A DNA stretch of 64,000 nt, taken from positions 744,001 to 808,000 of the forward strand of contig JANFOG010000016.1 of the NCBI GenBank assembly GCA_024336345.1. Reading direction: 5' to 3'. How positions within the stretch are numbered: position 1 is the first letter of the stretch; the number at the start of each line of letters is the position of its first letter. Shown piece by piece: positions 22,694 to 34,534 of the stretch. The position numbers and the translations under genes were made by a program. Source of the stretch: Mariannaea sp. PMI_226. Taxonomy: Eukaryota > Ascomycota > Sordariomycetes > Hypocreales > Nectriaceae. A model generated the notes under the pieces. That model did no database searches. It had not been told where the DNA came from and was given only the letters and a program-made list of their open reading frames with translations.

Positions 22694-23773
22694 GCACAAC
22701 GATTGACTTGCCAATCCCTAATGAAAACCTCTTTTCTCGCGCAAGGGTTAGTTCAATACAGAACAAAGTATAAGCCACTATGGCCATGTGATCTGTTAAA
22801 ACCAACGTAGGTACTGGTTATGGTGCAAGGGGTGGGCTTGTTTTCATGGAACAGATTTAGCCCAGATGTCAAGTAGGCCACTCGAAGTGGCCAGGATCAA
22901 AAGTCAATCCATGAACATTACCTTGGAACCTCAGAGTACCTGCACACATAGTCTTGAGCTTAGTTTGTAATGCCCCATTATCCCCACAAAGTCATACTAG
23001 AATCTAACTCGGGAATATTAAGTAGACAACTGATGCGACTTCAGTGAAACCTCCCTCAGACCTCCTTTACAAGATTACATGCAGAGTAACGTTAGGGAGA
23101 GGATGAAACGATATCAAATGTAAGTAGGCAAGAGTACTGCAACAGCCTGGGTCAATTCATTACTTAGATGGCTTGCCCACCATCATCAAGCAATTAACAA
23201 AGGAACACAATATTCTAATCTCTGGGAGACAAGAAATTATGCGGGACGTCACGCAAAACCATCTTGGAGACATCATTGCATTCCTAGCCAATAAAACCCT
23301 ACCCTCCACCAAAAAAACACAAGACAACAGCAGGGGTAAATGCACTTAGCCAACCCTCTAGCCAGTACCAAAGCACATACGCATTCTATATCAATCTTCC
23401 AACTTGAACCTGAGCCATATTTGTTTATAGCCTAAACGTTGGTATGATCTGTGAACTTTCTGCACTAATTACTGTAGCAGAATGTTAAGATTAGCATGCT
23501 ACTTCCCGTCATCAAAGTTATCCAAGATATGTGATATATTATCGGTTCGATGTCTCGGATTTGCTTGTTGGCGCTCCCTGTCACGCTATACCTCTAATCA
23601 CTACGCCACCCGGGCTAAATATTGGGTACTAATCATAAGTGTAACAATTAACGAGGTTACGAACTTCTTCTAAGTAGTAACTGCCACAGCCTGTGACACT
23701 TCCGGTAGTTTTATTAGCGTTTTCCTTACTGAGAAATTATATTATAGATAAGTTATGCTAATGCGTAACTTAA
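22694..23773. other. Intergenic, nothing recognised
   Basis: The 1.08 kb lies between the reductase-like gene and the 3' end of the beta-glucosidase gene. Near 23540-23610 a stretch resembles tRNA boxes, but the box orientations disagree, so no RNA gene is called. Confidence 0.5.
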
Positions 23774-26481
23774 TTATAAACCTATCCATCTAATTTCATT
23801 TGGGATCTCAATAGACAACTCTACCTGGGGAGCTTTTGTTTGCTCATTTGAGCTTCCCTCAATCAGAAGTTGGTAATTCCCCTTTTCTACACACCACTGA
23901 TTCTCGCTCTCATCCCAAAATGCCATTGCATACTGGTCCACCTTAATAGATACTTCAAGGTCTTCTCCAGGCTCTAGAAAAACCTTGTGAAACCCATGTA
24001 ATTCCTTCAGTGGCCTGTTTGTTATAGAATCAGGTGCTGAGACGTACAACTTCAGCACCTCGGCACCCGCGAGCACACCAGTGTTCTTGACCTTCAGAGA
24101 AGCCACAACGGACGGCTTCTCACTCTCTGCAGCTTTTCCAAGTGACACGGAGGAGGCTGAGAAGGAAAAAGTAGAGTATGATAGTCCATGACCGAAGCTC
24201 CAAAGCGGCTGTCGTTTTAGCTTATCATACCACCGATAACCGACGAAGATGTCCTCGCCGAACAAAACTCTGCCTTTTGTGGAACCAAAGTTGAGATAGG
24301 CAGGGTTATCTTGAAGCTTATGGGGCCAAGAAACTGGCAGCTTTCCACAAGGGTTAAAGTCTCCGAACAGCACATCTGCGATCGCACTCCCTGATTCATT
24401 ACCCCCATACCAGGCTTGCATGATGGCAGGGACATCTGAAGCCCATGGCATTGTCACAGGCATGCCGGTTCGATTCACAACCACCGTATTGGGGCAGACC
24501 CTGGCGACCTTCGCAATGAGTCGATTCACATTGTCCGGTAGATCCATGTTATCTCTGTCAAAGCCCTCGCTTTCCCATTCGCCCTTTATCATGTCAGTAC
24601 GCAAAAAAACAAAAAATTCATGATGTAAGAACAAGCATGGAAAGCCTCGCACATACATTCAACCCTGTGCAGATGACAGCATAATCGGCCTGATTAGCCG
24701 CTTTAACGGCCCTTTCGATTGCATCCTCAGGAGCAATAGATTGAATGGTACCGAGGCGTAAACCTCCTCCATTGAATGCGACGGAACTATCCTCTTTGGC
24801 GACCATGAATGATGTCGAAGCACTGCCAAACTCAACCCTGACTTGGTAGGTCTTACCCGCCTCGAGCTGACGGGCTCCAGTCTCTTCAACTGTTCCTTTA
24901 TTGAAAAAGGTCGTACCTGGCGTCTGGGCTGTAGCATTGTCGATCACTAACTCGTCATCCAGAAACAGCTTGGCCGTACCGTGCACAGCTAATCCGAACT
25001 GCCAGAGACCGGCGGTGTTCGGTCGAAGGTCCGCCAGGAGCTGGCCGTAGAATATCTGCTGATTCAGACCGGAATTGACATAATCCAGAAGCTGAAAGAA
25101 GGCCTTGCGCATCGGAATACAATCGATCACCTTCCTATCTACTACCGAATGCGGATCATTGTATAACCGTAATTGTATGTTTCCTGCTAGTTTGTTATCA
25201 AGAATGGGTAGCAACTTGTGTGTGTATGCGCCAATCTCATAGGATATGTGGACGTCTGCAGGGAGTTTCTCGTTGATGGCGTCAAATGGGTGCACAGTGT
25301 AGTATGGTTCCAGGGCCGTCGCGCCCGTGGAATGCACGGCAGCGTCCTTCATATGTGACCCGATGAGCGCTATCCTCTTCAACGTTTTGGGAATTGGGAG
25401 TATGGAATGGTCATTCTTGAGAAGCACAACACTGCTTTGCGCGAGGGCTCTATTAAGTTTTCTGTCCTCCGGCATGTCTCGCTCCTGCTCCTTGGTTGAG
25501 ACAGGTGTGAGGGTTGCTTGGTGAATAAATTGAAGAACTCGATACGCTCGCTCATCCAAGATAGACCGGCTGACTAGGCGAGTTGCGACGGCGAGTTCGG
25601 CTAATTTTCCGCGCACTTCAGTCTTGCCTGGCATTTCTAGATCCAAGCCAGCATTGAGGGCCGGTGCAATTGAGTATGTTCCAAACCTAAGATGACTAGT
25701 ATTAGCGGCCAACACAGCTTTCTTAACATTTTCTTTCTCTCCTTACCAGTCGCTCATTACTAACGGGTCCCAGCCCCATTCTCCTCGAACAACATCTGTA
25801 ATCAGTCGCTTACTCTCTGAGACATGCTCTCCGTTGACCTTGTTATAGGATGTCATCAATGCTCGGGGATTTGCGTCACGAGCCGCAATTTGGAATGGAC
25901 GCAAGTATATCTCTCGCAGTGCACGCTCTGTTACCAGAGCGTTCAAAGAACATTTATCATGCTCCTGATCATTACACACGAAGTGCTTAATAGTTGAAAT
26001 AACGCCGGTTTCTTCGCAGCCGCGGATTATTTCGCTTGCCAGAATACCTGTTAAATGAGGGTCTTCAGAGTAGGACTCATAGCCGCGTCCGCCGAGAGGA
26101 CCTCGTTGGATATTGACGGTCGGCCCTAGCCAACAATGCACGCCCTTGGCCTGGCATTCTTTGCCAAGAAGCCGACCTGCCTGTCGCAGGAGTTCTCGGT
26201 CCCATGTTGCCGCTAACGCAGTACCACAGGGTATTGCGGCCCCTCGCACACCTTCAAACCAGCGTGTGCCTCGAATACCGCTGGAGCCATCACTTAGACG
26301 GATCTTGGGGATATCATGCTCTGGGATGGGGACAGTATGCCAGAAGTCAAGTCCTTTTTTTTTGTACACTTGTTAGCGTAGTAATAGGGCAAGGGATCAT
26401 GGATTTGAAGTTACCAGTAAGCAACGATATCTTCTCTGAAGTGCTCAGCTTCAGCAAAATCTCTTTCGGGTCAAACGCCAT
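23774..26481 (-). CDS. GH3 beta-glucosidase with PA14 domain, predicted intracellular
   Basis: Four exons (26415-26481, 25747-26353, 24657-25686, 23774-24583) join in phase to 837 residues, the usual length for the class. The introns show GTAACT/GTAAGG/GTATGT donors and AG acceptors, and a CTAAT- or ACTGAC-type branch site is visible in two of them. The N-terminus ([17 protein letters not shown]) has no signal peptide. The order is: GH3 N-domain with [10 protein letters not shown] and the nucleophile Asp224 in VMSDW; a first C-domain part; a PA14 insert (about 390-540, with [19 protein letters not shown]); then the rest of the C-domain with [13 protein letters not shown], whose Glu is the expected acid/base, and [13 protein letters not shown]; then a C-terminal FnIII-like domain ([10 protein letters not shown]). 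It hydrolyses beta-linked glucosides or oligosaccharides in the cytosol. It diverges from an MFS sugar transporter, which suggests uptake and hydrolysis of one substrate. Confidence 0.93.
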
Positions 26482-27067
26482 GGTATGAACTACCTATCAC
26501 ACAAATCCTTGACTTTGTACGAACGGAACAGAATGACAGCCCTAGGTTACGATTGGTCTCGTAAAGATTTCTCTGCTTATCTCATCTGAAATCTGATACA
26601 CCAACCCTCCCCTGACCAACTTTATATACTGGTTCGTTCAGTGAATAAAACCACCTGTGGACAAAGTCGTACCCATTTTAAATTGATTTAATTGGCCAGA
26701 GAAACTTTTACCGTATTTGGACTCGAGTCGAGGTTGCGTTGTTCGCCCCGACGCCACATCCTAATCAGTATTAGATAGACAAGGTGATCCCCACCTCCAC
26801 GGCCTCGATTGCGTGTCTCCACTGTTTCCCCCGAATGGTCTCATCCCCCCACGTACCTCCACGCTCGGAACTATTTCTTTGTACGCAAAATTCCATCACT
26901 CTTGCCATAATGGCTCGTGATTCATTATGGGTGCTCCTACAATTGCAACGGTTTTTGTATAAAACCTTGCATTGCAACCTCTCACAAAGACAGCTATTTC
27001 CACATTCAAGATATCCCGAGCCTCCCTTCATGACTACATACAACTGGTTCGTCTGATCGACTTAGAG
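26482..27067. promoter_or_regulatory. Shared divergent promoter of beta-glucosidase and sugar transporter
   Basis: The 586 bp separate the two start codons. A minus-strand TATATAAA at 26621-26628 lies 140 bp before the beta-glucosidase ATG, and a plus-strand TATAAAA at 26958-26964 lies about 104 bp before the transporter ATG. Two SYGGRG-type CreA sites are seen as CCCCAC (GTGGGG on the minus strand) at 26789-26794 and 26847-26852, consistent with carbon catabolite repression. A CTCGAGTCGAG sequence near 26720 is a possible regulator site. Binding is inferred from consensus. Confidence 0.6.
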
Positions 27068-28934
27068 ATGGGCCCCTTGCTCGAAACATTCACCCGCCCC
27101 AGGGTTCCGAAATCTTCTACTGTAGTTGTCTCTATGTTAATATTGTGTTCTTCGATTGTCTCAGTGGTATGAACTCCTTCTGCTATGTCCTCGGAAGTGT
27201 GTACGAAGCATTCTAACATGAACAAGACTCTTGGCTATGATGGTTCCATGATGTGAGTACACGGCGGGAAGAATATCACACAATGTCTTGAGATGATGCT
27301 AACACTTTTCATAACGTCTAGTAATGGACTAAACATCTTACCTTCGTATTCGAACTACTTCCACCTCAGCGCCGCAACGACCGGTTTGGCCTCCGCTGCC
27401 CCGTATATTGGTGGCTGCCTCGCCGGATGTTGCTACGGCAGAGTCACTGATCTCATCGGCCGCAGAGCAGCTCTTTTTTGGGCTGCATTAATTACACTGG
27501 CCGCTATTGTCCTTCAAACAGCGGCCCAGAATATTGCCATGTTTGCAGCTGCTCGAATCCTCGTGGGTTTCGGCAATGGGTGTTCCACCTTGGCTGGCCC
27601 AACCTATGTTGCCGAGACTCTCCCGTACAATCGGCGCGCATGGGGCCTTGGAATTCTGAACGATTTTTTTTACGTGGGTATGTATGATCAAGATCAAATA
27701 CAGCCATGACCTCGAGGATTACTTCGGATACTAAACTTGTCTTCAAAGGTGGACTGATAGCTGCCGGAACCACCTACGGTACGGCGTCTATAAGCTCGAC
27801 CTGGGCATGGAGAATACCTTCTCTAGTGCAAGGTGTTTTCAGCATTTTTTGCATTGCGATACTGCCTTTCGTCCCGGAGTCGCCGCGTTGGCTCATCTAC
27901 AAGGGACGTCGTGAAGAGGCTCTCACAGTCATCGCGCAGACTCATTCTAATGGCGATCAGGCCAACCCTATTGTGCTGGCCCAATATGGCCAGATTGTTG
28001 ACACCCTTAACTACGAAGAAAGTTTCGGTGAGACTATGAACTTGACTCAGATGATCAACAGTCCCTCTGCCAGAAAGAGGATTATTCTAGTCACCAGCTG
28101 TGCTCTCGCGACTATTATTCCCGGCAATCAAATTGTCAGTTAGTAAGTAAAGTGTTTCTAGACATTCACCGATGGTTTCATCTTCTTATATCTTCATGTG
28201 GCCGTTTGCTAACTTCTATTTTTCTATTTAGCTACTTTGGTACCATGTTGGACAATGCTGGCATCACTAATTCGAATACCCAGTTGCAAATCGTGAGTTT
28301 TATTGCTTTTAGTGATCAGATCTTTAGCGCAAGATGTATTTCTAACAAATGATCGACATACGGATAGAATATCATCTTAAATGCTTTCTGCCTCGTATGT
28401 GCTCTTGCCGGTACGCATTTTGCGGATAGGCTCGGTCGTCGTCCAAACGCTTTGGCCTCAACAGCTATGTTGACAATCTGCCTATACATTGTTGGTGTTC
28501 TGACCAAGGAATATGGAACATCCACCAACAAGTCGGGTATATATGCAACTGTCGCTTTCATCTTCCTGTTCATGGGTGCCTATTCGTTCGGTTGGACCCC
28601 CCTGGCGTATCTCTATCCGCCCGAGGTACTCAATTATGCCATCAGATCAAAGGGGATGGGTATTTTCACATTTGTCATGAACGGTTCAGGTCTACTCTTT
28701 GTCTTTTCCTTCCCATTTGCCCTGGACAGCATGGGATGGAAAGCGTATATGATGAACGCGTCTTGGGATGTACTTCTCTTCCTCTTTATCTACTTCTACT
28801 GGGTGGAGACCAACGGAAAGACCTTGGAAGAGATTGACATGGTTATTGAGAATGTTAAACATACTGATGTCCCGGATCTGAATGACATCATGAAGGGTAA
28901 GGAGAACGTTGAGTTAGTGGAAGGAGAAACTTAA
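27068..28934 (+). CDS. MFS sugar transporter (lactose permease-like)
   Basis: Six exons (27068-27166, 27227-27252, 27322-27677, 27749-28142, 28232-28292, 28368-28934) join in phase to 500 residues. The 26-nt second exon restores the GYDGSMINGLN motif typical of fungal sugar porters. Other signatures are GRVTDLIGRRAALF in the loop after helix 2, PESPRWLIYKGR at the end of the N-terminal half, VSYYFGTMLDNAGI, ADRLGRRPNA, YPPEVLNYAIRSKGMG and VETNGKTLEEID, together with about twelve hydrophobic helices. It should act as a proton symporter in the plasma membrane for a disaccharide or related sugar. It shares a promoter with the GH3 gene and converges on the Zn(II)2Cys6 gene (stops 170 bp apart). 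The N-terminal cytosolic tail is short, about 20 residues. Confidence 0.9.
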
Positions 28935-29104
28935 GTGGATCTTGATTTTCGGCGGCGGTTCGTAGGACCGGGCACGAATTGGAATCTCCAGTACACGCTA
29001 TATATAGCTCTTGTTAATAAGGAACAGTTGTAGCTATTTTTAATATTTCTGTACTATACTATACCACAGAGATTTCATTTATGCTATATCATCACAAAAT
29101 TCTG

Positions 29105-30559
29105 TTAGCCAAGCATTATGAACCACTCTTTCCTTAATATAAGGTCCATCCAGGACATCGGGTCTCCGATATCCCGCAGCCTCCAAATCTCTTCAAGGAG
29201 TCTTAGAGCTGAAAGGTTTATCCTGAGGTGGTTAAGAGAATATAATTCTTGAAACCTTTTCCGGACAATATTACGTTCCTCCTTGTCTTCCATTGTCAGC
29301 TCTGAGCCCGCAGTGAAGAGCGGAATGCCTTGGAAATTTATAGAGGAGTGTGTGGATGGTATCTCGGCGAGCATCCTGGTAACCGTAAGTGCTCGTGCCC
29401 GAATCGACGAGCTCAGGTCCTCCAATCGGCGCAGATAGATGCTTTGACTCAAGCTCGCCTCAGATAGAATATGCAATTCTGGTCCACTGATACGCTCTGA
29501 ACGATAGGACAACGCTGCTAAATAGATTAGGCCATGGTGGCGATAGGCATCGCTAGTGGCACCGAGGTTGTGGTTCTCGAAGTTTGGCTCCCACGCAAGT
29601 AACTGGTGTTCAAGAGTAACCTCCAGCGCCATGTCGCGGACTCCTGTATCAATAGATTGTCTACAATATCGGCCCACTGTGCCCAGGAGATAGAAGATCT
29701 CGGTAGAGTACCCGCCCATCGCGTGGTATTCTTGACCCGACTCGAGTACAGCAGAGTAGATTTCGGGTGTATTGAGTGGGAGCTGAAGGTGACTGGGGAT
29801 CTGAAAAGCACATGACATATCCCAATACAGATATGCTCCGAGAATAAATGGCAGCAAAGGCGACTTCACGTCTTGGGCTAGCGCCATATCGACCATGACC
29901 CGAGCTGCACGCAAGTGCTGCTCTGCAATATGGACAGCGGTCATAGAATTGGTGATCCACGACTCAGAAATGCCAAGCATCATCACCGTCATGAAGTTCA
30001 GGCACACATCCGCATTCGGGTTGCCGAGTTCCCGTCTAGCCAATGACAACGCTCGGCCGCGCTCCTCAAGGCACGGTGTCAGCTTCGACGGGTTGAAGAA
30101 GTGCAGATGAGCAGCGGCAAGACTAATTAGAGCATGGAGGAGGGATGGAGCGCGTTGGATGTGCTCGAGGATGGGGAACGACATTGGGTTGACATCCGGG
30201 TCAATTACCATCATCTGGCTGGCATTCTCGAGCCAGTAGCGTAGCAGCCTTTCGTCTCTCTGGTTTATCTGTATACCCATGTTCATGGATCGTAGACCCT
30301 GGGGAAATGGAAGTCGGGGTATTTCAACCTGCCACTGGCGCGCGCGCGGGATAGCTTCGCAGCAAGTGCCTCGTCGCTGGCAGCGAAGGCATACAGGAAA
30401 CGTTTCATCGCACTTGACACGCCGTCGCTTGCACTCTGCGCAGCCGAAACGGCTCCTCTTGTCAAAAGAACTCTTTACCACAGGGGTTATCGTCGCAGGA
30501 GGATCCAACCCCAATTGGTTTTTGAACCGGAAGGCCGTCTTGCTCTTGGATTTCTTCAT
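29105..30559 (-). CDS. Zn(II)2Cys6 transcription factor (Fungal_trans_2-like)
   Basis: From the ATG at 30559 the product has 484 residues. The open frame continues upstream without an ATG to a stop near 30626, so an extra 5' exon cannot be excluded. The DNA-binding binuclear cluster has six cysteines in the pattern C-x2-C-x6-C-x6-C-x2-C-x6-C (CAECKRRRVKC ... CLRCQRRGTCC), followed by a basic linker. The remaining about 400 residues are helical (LLRYWLENASQMM; SLLHALISLAAAHLHFF; LLGTVGRYCRQSIDTG) and end with SALRLLEEIWRLRDIGDP, matching the fungal-specific C-terminal domain of this class. Lying tail to tail with the transporter, it is probably the pathway-specific regulator of the beta-glucosidase/transporter pair. 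No intron is needed inside the main frame. Confidence 0.88.
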   Translation of the reverse strand: MKKSKSKTAFRFKNQLGLDPPATITPVVKSSFDKRSRFGCAECKRRRVKCDETFPVCLRCQRRGTCCEAIPRARQWQVEIPRLPFPQGLRSMNMGIQINQRDERLLRYWLENASQMMVIDPDVNPMSFPILEHIQRAPSLLHALISLAAAHLHFFNPSKLTPCLEERGRALSLARRELGNPNADVCLNFMTVMMLGISESWITNSMTAVHIAEQHLRAARVMVDMALAQDVKSPLLPFILGAYLYWDMSCAFQIPSHLQLPLNTPEIYSAVLESGQEYHAMGGYSTEIFYLLGTVGRYCRQSIDTGVRDMALEVTLEHQLLAWEPNFENHNLGATSDAYRHHGLIYLAALSYRSERISGPELHILSEASLSQSIYLRRLEDLSSSIRARALTVTRMLAEIPSTHSSINFQGIPLFTAGSELTMEDKEERNIVRKRFQELYSLNHLRINLSALRLLEEIWRLRDIGDPMSWMDLILRKEWFIMLG

Positions 30560-32826
30560 AGCCAACTCGTTGTAAGGGATATAGAACTTCTCATAATACC
30601 GCAAAAGCTCCTCGGCAGGTAATCAGGCTCTGGCTTTGTCGAGAAAATAGATGATGAAATGACTCGTGTTAGTTCTTCCTTTCACATTTATCGCTCGGTA
30701 AAAAATTCCAATTTGGGGAAGTGGCGAGGTGAATGATGTGGGGTGATCCCGACTCCTTAGGTGCATTAGTCGAAAGTTAACTAAACCAGGGGTAGTTTAC
30801 GGTCGCACATTAGTTGCTATATCTTGTAAAGGCTCTGGGGTTAACTTTTTGCCTAAGTAACTCTTTTGTAATTAGAAAGGAAAAAGTTCCTATGAGCTAG
30901 TGGCAGCAGCATCTATATTCAATCGTCCGTTTGGAAGGAAGGCCATGGCAGGCCCAAAAGGAGGGTAAATAAATAGGGAAAAAGATAGCCTAAATATCGA
31001 GAAAAAAGACCTATTAGGATCTTTACATATTACTGTAGAATACTAGTTTGTAGAATACTCGCCTTCCAGATCAGCTAATAGCTGCAGATTTCGCTAGTAT
31101 TTTAATTTATTCACTCAACTCTTCTGCTGCGGCTTTGATTGAATTGATATTTCTCAGCAGAGCAGGTGCATAAGAATGCATCTGTATTGTTGTCCCTAAA
31201 ACGTGTAACAGACATCATCGAAATCTTTAACAAGCACCGCTTCAAGGCCGTCGTTCTCAGCCTCCTCGCCTCGAACAGTTCGCATATCAATTCAGCGGTT
31301 GTGAGACGCTAGATATGAAGAGCCCACCTAGTCGCTAGAGAAAGGCTTGAATATGATTTTGAGGTATTGCACTGCAAAGATCCTCTCCTCCGGAAAGAGC
31401 ACAGTCAAGTCTATAATCTTGGCTGCAGATGTAACGATCTGGCTGGTTCCCAAAGGATAAACCAGGTAGCAATAGGTTGATGTTGGCGGAGAGTATCAGA
31501 GTGATGTCAGGACAGAAGCGTATTGAAGGTTCGTATTACGTTTAGTAATGCACAAGTAGATTGTGGTAACTAAGTTGTATTGAAAGCTGAGTAGCTAAGT
31601 AGGCTATCTAATGGTAATGACTGTGGTTTGTATGCCAAGTGGAAGTGAGCGTGCCCACTTTTTATGCTGTTGATGCGTTCACGATGCTCACTGCTGAACT
31701 ATAGGGTAAGTTGAGTGAACTGTAAACAGTGGTGTCACGGGGCGCCTGACGCTTAGAGATTCAGTGATTGTATTGATAGGGAACATCAGAGTATTCGTAC
31801 AGCTAATTTACTAGTTATTATTCCCAAGCGTTCCCCAAGCCTCCTTCCCGTTGAACGGGCAACGGGCTTTTCCTCTAGGGTAGGCTCCGCCCAACACATG
31901 TGCGTTCAACATGAACTGCTCACTCCTCCAGGGGAGAAGTGGGCCTGCACGTAAGGCTGATGCAGGTCATGGTTTTAGGCCCTGACATTGATGCCCCGCA
32001 AAAGTTCGGCCAGGAACTCTACGAAAAATTCCTGTCTACTAGGTTATGTAGTAAGTAATCACCACTGTAGGCTGCTTGAGATTTTACATTAACATACTTG
32101 GGAGAGCTACTTGGAGCTGTCGTTTATGGTGCTAAAATCGGCTATTCGGCTGAAGGAGGCGTACAGGGGCGCCTCATCCGTCCCATCTTGCAGAAGTCCC
32201 ATAACAGTTGTTGTATCTCAAACGACCCATAAGACCTACCACATTTGGTGGTGCCAGTCGCTACTTATAATCCAATTCTCTTCCTTTAAAAGTAAAGACA
32301 TCCTGGCCCCTTCCTCGCCGACCCGCTTTTAGTGAGATTAGTTTTGTTCCGCTCAGTCAGGGCTCGTTGGATGAATGGTCATATAACGGCTGCAAAACGA
32401 GAGCCAAGTCGATCATGGCTAGCTAGGAAAGTCAACGGGTAGCATTACCGAGGCGTAGCGCACGCGGTGTTTCAAATCACACTTTGTATTAGTATTCAGA
32501 TGGAAGAAAACAGAAAGAAACCTCCCTCTTCTAGACCTGGGGTATGCCACTAAGGGCATTATTTTAGTAGTATGTTCCGCCGCTTTGTTCGTTCCAGCCA
32601 TTGTATCCGTGCTAGAACCCTATTGAAGATGGTAAGCGCAGGGAATTGATTGACAGGAGCGTTACGGAGTACCTCCCTCACTTCACCGTTGCATTGGGCC
32701 CTGGCAATGTGTCAGATTTTGGATCGCGACGTCTGGAAAGTGGAGATTGTCAGGTAACCCCACTGTCTGAATTGGTATTTAAGCCGCTGAGTGTACCATC
32801 CCTCTAGATCCAATTCCATAGCAAAA
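30560..32826. other. Intergenic, 2.3 kb with a possible unidentified relic
   Basis: A minus-strand stretch at about 31130-31450 reads coherently in short runs (AENDGLEAVLVKDFDDVCYTF-like, broken by stops) but no family was recognised. A short hairpin-forming CCCGTTGAACGGG lies near 31845. The last 300 bases contain the GST promoter, including a TATTTAAG element near 32777. Confidence 0.4.
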
Positions 32827-33661
32827 ATGGCTGAGGTTACTCTCTATGATAATCCGAGTCGATTCGGCACCGGGACTTGCTGGTCTCCCAATGTCTGGAA
32901 GAGTACTACGCGCGTTCTTCTTTCTTCTTCTCCAGAGCTACTAACAGGATATCTAGCACGACTTCTTCTCAACTTCAAGGATATCGATTACAGAACAGAA
33001 TGGCTTCACGGGCCAGACATCGAGCCAACACTTGCATCATTGTACGTTTGAACAGTCAACTTTTAAGATCAGAGCGCTGAAGCAAGACACTAGGGGAATC
33101 CCTCCTCACAAAGGCGGCACTGAAATGGTCGATTACACAGTACCCGCCGTCCGCCTTCCTAACGGGAAGTGCATCATGGAATCACTGGCAATAGCGACAG
33201 CAATTGAAGCCCTATATCCAGAGCCAAAAGTGCATCTTGATTCAGAAGCATTTACCACGGTAAATCATACCCTAAAATGGGTTCTAATGCGCCTGGCACC
33301 CGTCCTTGTGCCTAGGATGCCGAGGGAGTGCCTCTCTGGCCCGACCATAGCCTACCACATTGAGGCCAGGAAAAAGACGTTTGGGATGAGTTTAAAGGAA
33401 CTCGAAGCTACGCGAGGTGGTGAAGGGGCCTGGGAGAGAGCGAGATCGGGACTGTACAAACTGGCACTAGTGCTTAAAAAGAACGGCGATGGCCCCTTTT
33501 GCCTTGGAAGCACGCCGTCATATGCTGACTTCTTAATTGTTGGGTTCTTGGAGTGGTGTAGATGCTTGAAGGGCGATTGCTTTCAGCGATTAATCAGTCT
33601 TGACCCGGTTTTTGGGAACGTCTATAATGCCTGTGAACATTGGCTTAGGAGAAAGAACTGA
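32827..33661 (+). CDS. Glutathione S-transferase-like protein
   Basis: Three exons (32827-32902, 32957-33041, 33094-33661) join to 242 residues. Intron 1 uses GTACTA, with a CTAAC branch point, and the acceptor ATATCTAG. The nearer CTAACAG was rejected because it leaves too little room after the branch site and disturbs the conserved WKTRLLLNFK. The N-terminal thioredoxin fold has SPNVWKTR, the cis-proline loop TVPAV (69-73) and the glutathione-binding ES pair (83-84) in CIMESLAIA. The C-terminal part is helical with YADFLIVGFLEWCR, as in the fungal GstA/URE2-like group. It should conjugate or reduce substrates with glutathione in the cytosol. No cluster partner is obvious. The product is close to the usual 230-250 residue length. 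Confidence 0.85.
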
Positions 33662-34139
33662 GAGGAAATTAAACTACTATATAGACACCCCTATTCCCGC
33701 CACCTTTGAGGTCAAAGAGGAAATCTGCGAACACTCCTTCGTCCATACCCCTATAAGCTCCTCTTTTAGGTAAAAGAGAAGGGGAAATTTTCTCTTATAG
33801 CCACATCTGCCATCTAGCAAGAGATTAAGAATACGTTCCCAGAGGGTCTCGAAGGATAGGAAAAGCCGATTGCTAGGTGTTTTTCGCAAGGATGGTCCCA
33901 AACATCAAAAGTTAAAGATGGGAGCAAACATATAGATTAATAGCAGAGTTAAGGGGGCTTCTAAAAGGGAAAAGAGAGGTGAGGATCAATGATTGGGTCT
34001 TCAATGGAGGCGATATTCTCTTGGCTCTTTTGGATATTCTGATGAGGATGGGATGGTCTGTGTTAACTAGAGCAATCAGTTAGGATGAAGTGAAGGGCTT
34101 TGGGGCTCTTCGGCCGCCGACTCCCCCCTGCCAATCCGG
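33662..34139. other. Intergenic, possibly the body of a truncated LINE 3' region
   Basis: No gene is seen. The stretch leads without interruption into the (AATC)n-tailed repeat that follows and may be its 3'-UTR part. Confidence 0.35.
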
Positions 34140-34197
34140 ACATAACTGCGGGCCATGTGGCTGCAGTCGTATAGGAATAAATCAATCAATCAATCAC
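34140..34197 (+). repeat. Dispersed repeat end with (AATC)n tail, possibly LINE-type
   Basis: GGGCCATGTGGCTGCAGTCG is followed by ATAGGAATAAATC and AATC units. A related copy with the same order (GGGTCATGCGGCTGCAACGA, CAGGAATAAATTAAG, AATC units) lies at about 45011-45066. A conserved 3' block ending in short tandem units is typical of fungal non-LTR retrotransposon ends. The coding part is absent, so identification is by form only. Confidence 0.45.
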
Positions 34198-34534
34198 CAT
34201 AATATATGGCAAGAATCCTTACAAGGAAATTATTCTTATGGCTCTTTTTAGTCGCTTTATTTCTTGGTAAAGGTTAGGGTACTGTAGGTCTTTAATCTAG
34301 GTCACGGAGAAACAGAAGAATATTTTACTGCAACGGTAGTCACGGCATAGGCAAGAGCAGATGCCTTTATTTGCCTTATATTCAGGTATTAACTGAGATC
34401 TGATCAAGCTTTGGCGCACTTTAGCGCCCTTTAGTACCAGATTTACACATTCAACATGTCCCATCCGTCTGAGCTAAACTTTCTGCACCGCGATATACAG
34501 GTCGACTCAAAACCCCCCAAAACCGGCATGCCTT

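Noticed and set aside
23530..23612. tRNA-like sequence (complement begins GCCCGGGTGGCGTAGTGATT)
   Set aside because: The A-box-like part lies on the minus strand and the B-box-like part (GGTTCGATGTC) on the plus strand. No acceptor stem pairs.
32903..32947. Alternative GST intron ending at CTAACAG
   Set aside because: The acceptor is too close to the branch point and the product would lose the conserved WKTRLLLNFK. The acceptor at 32956 restores it.
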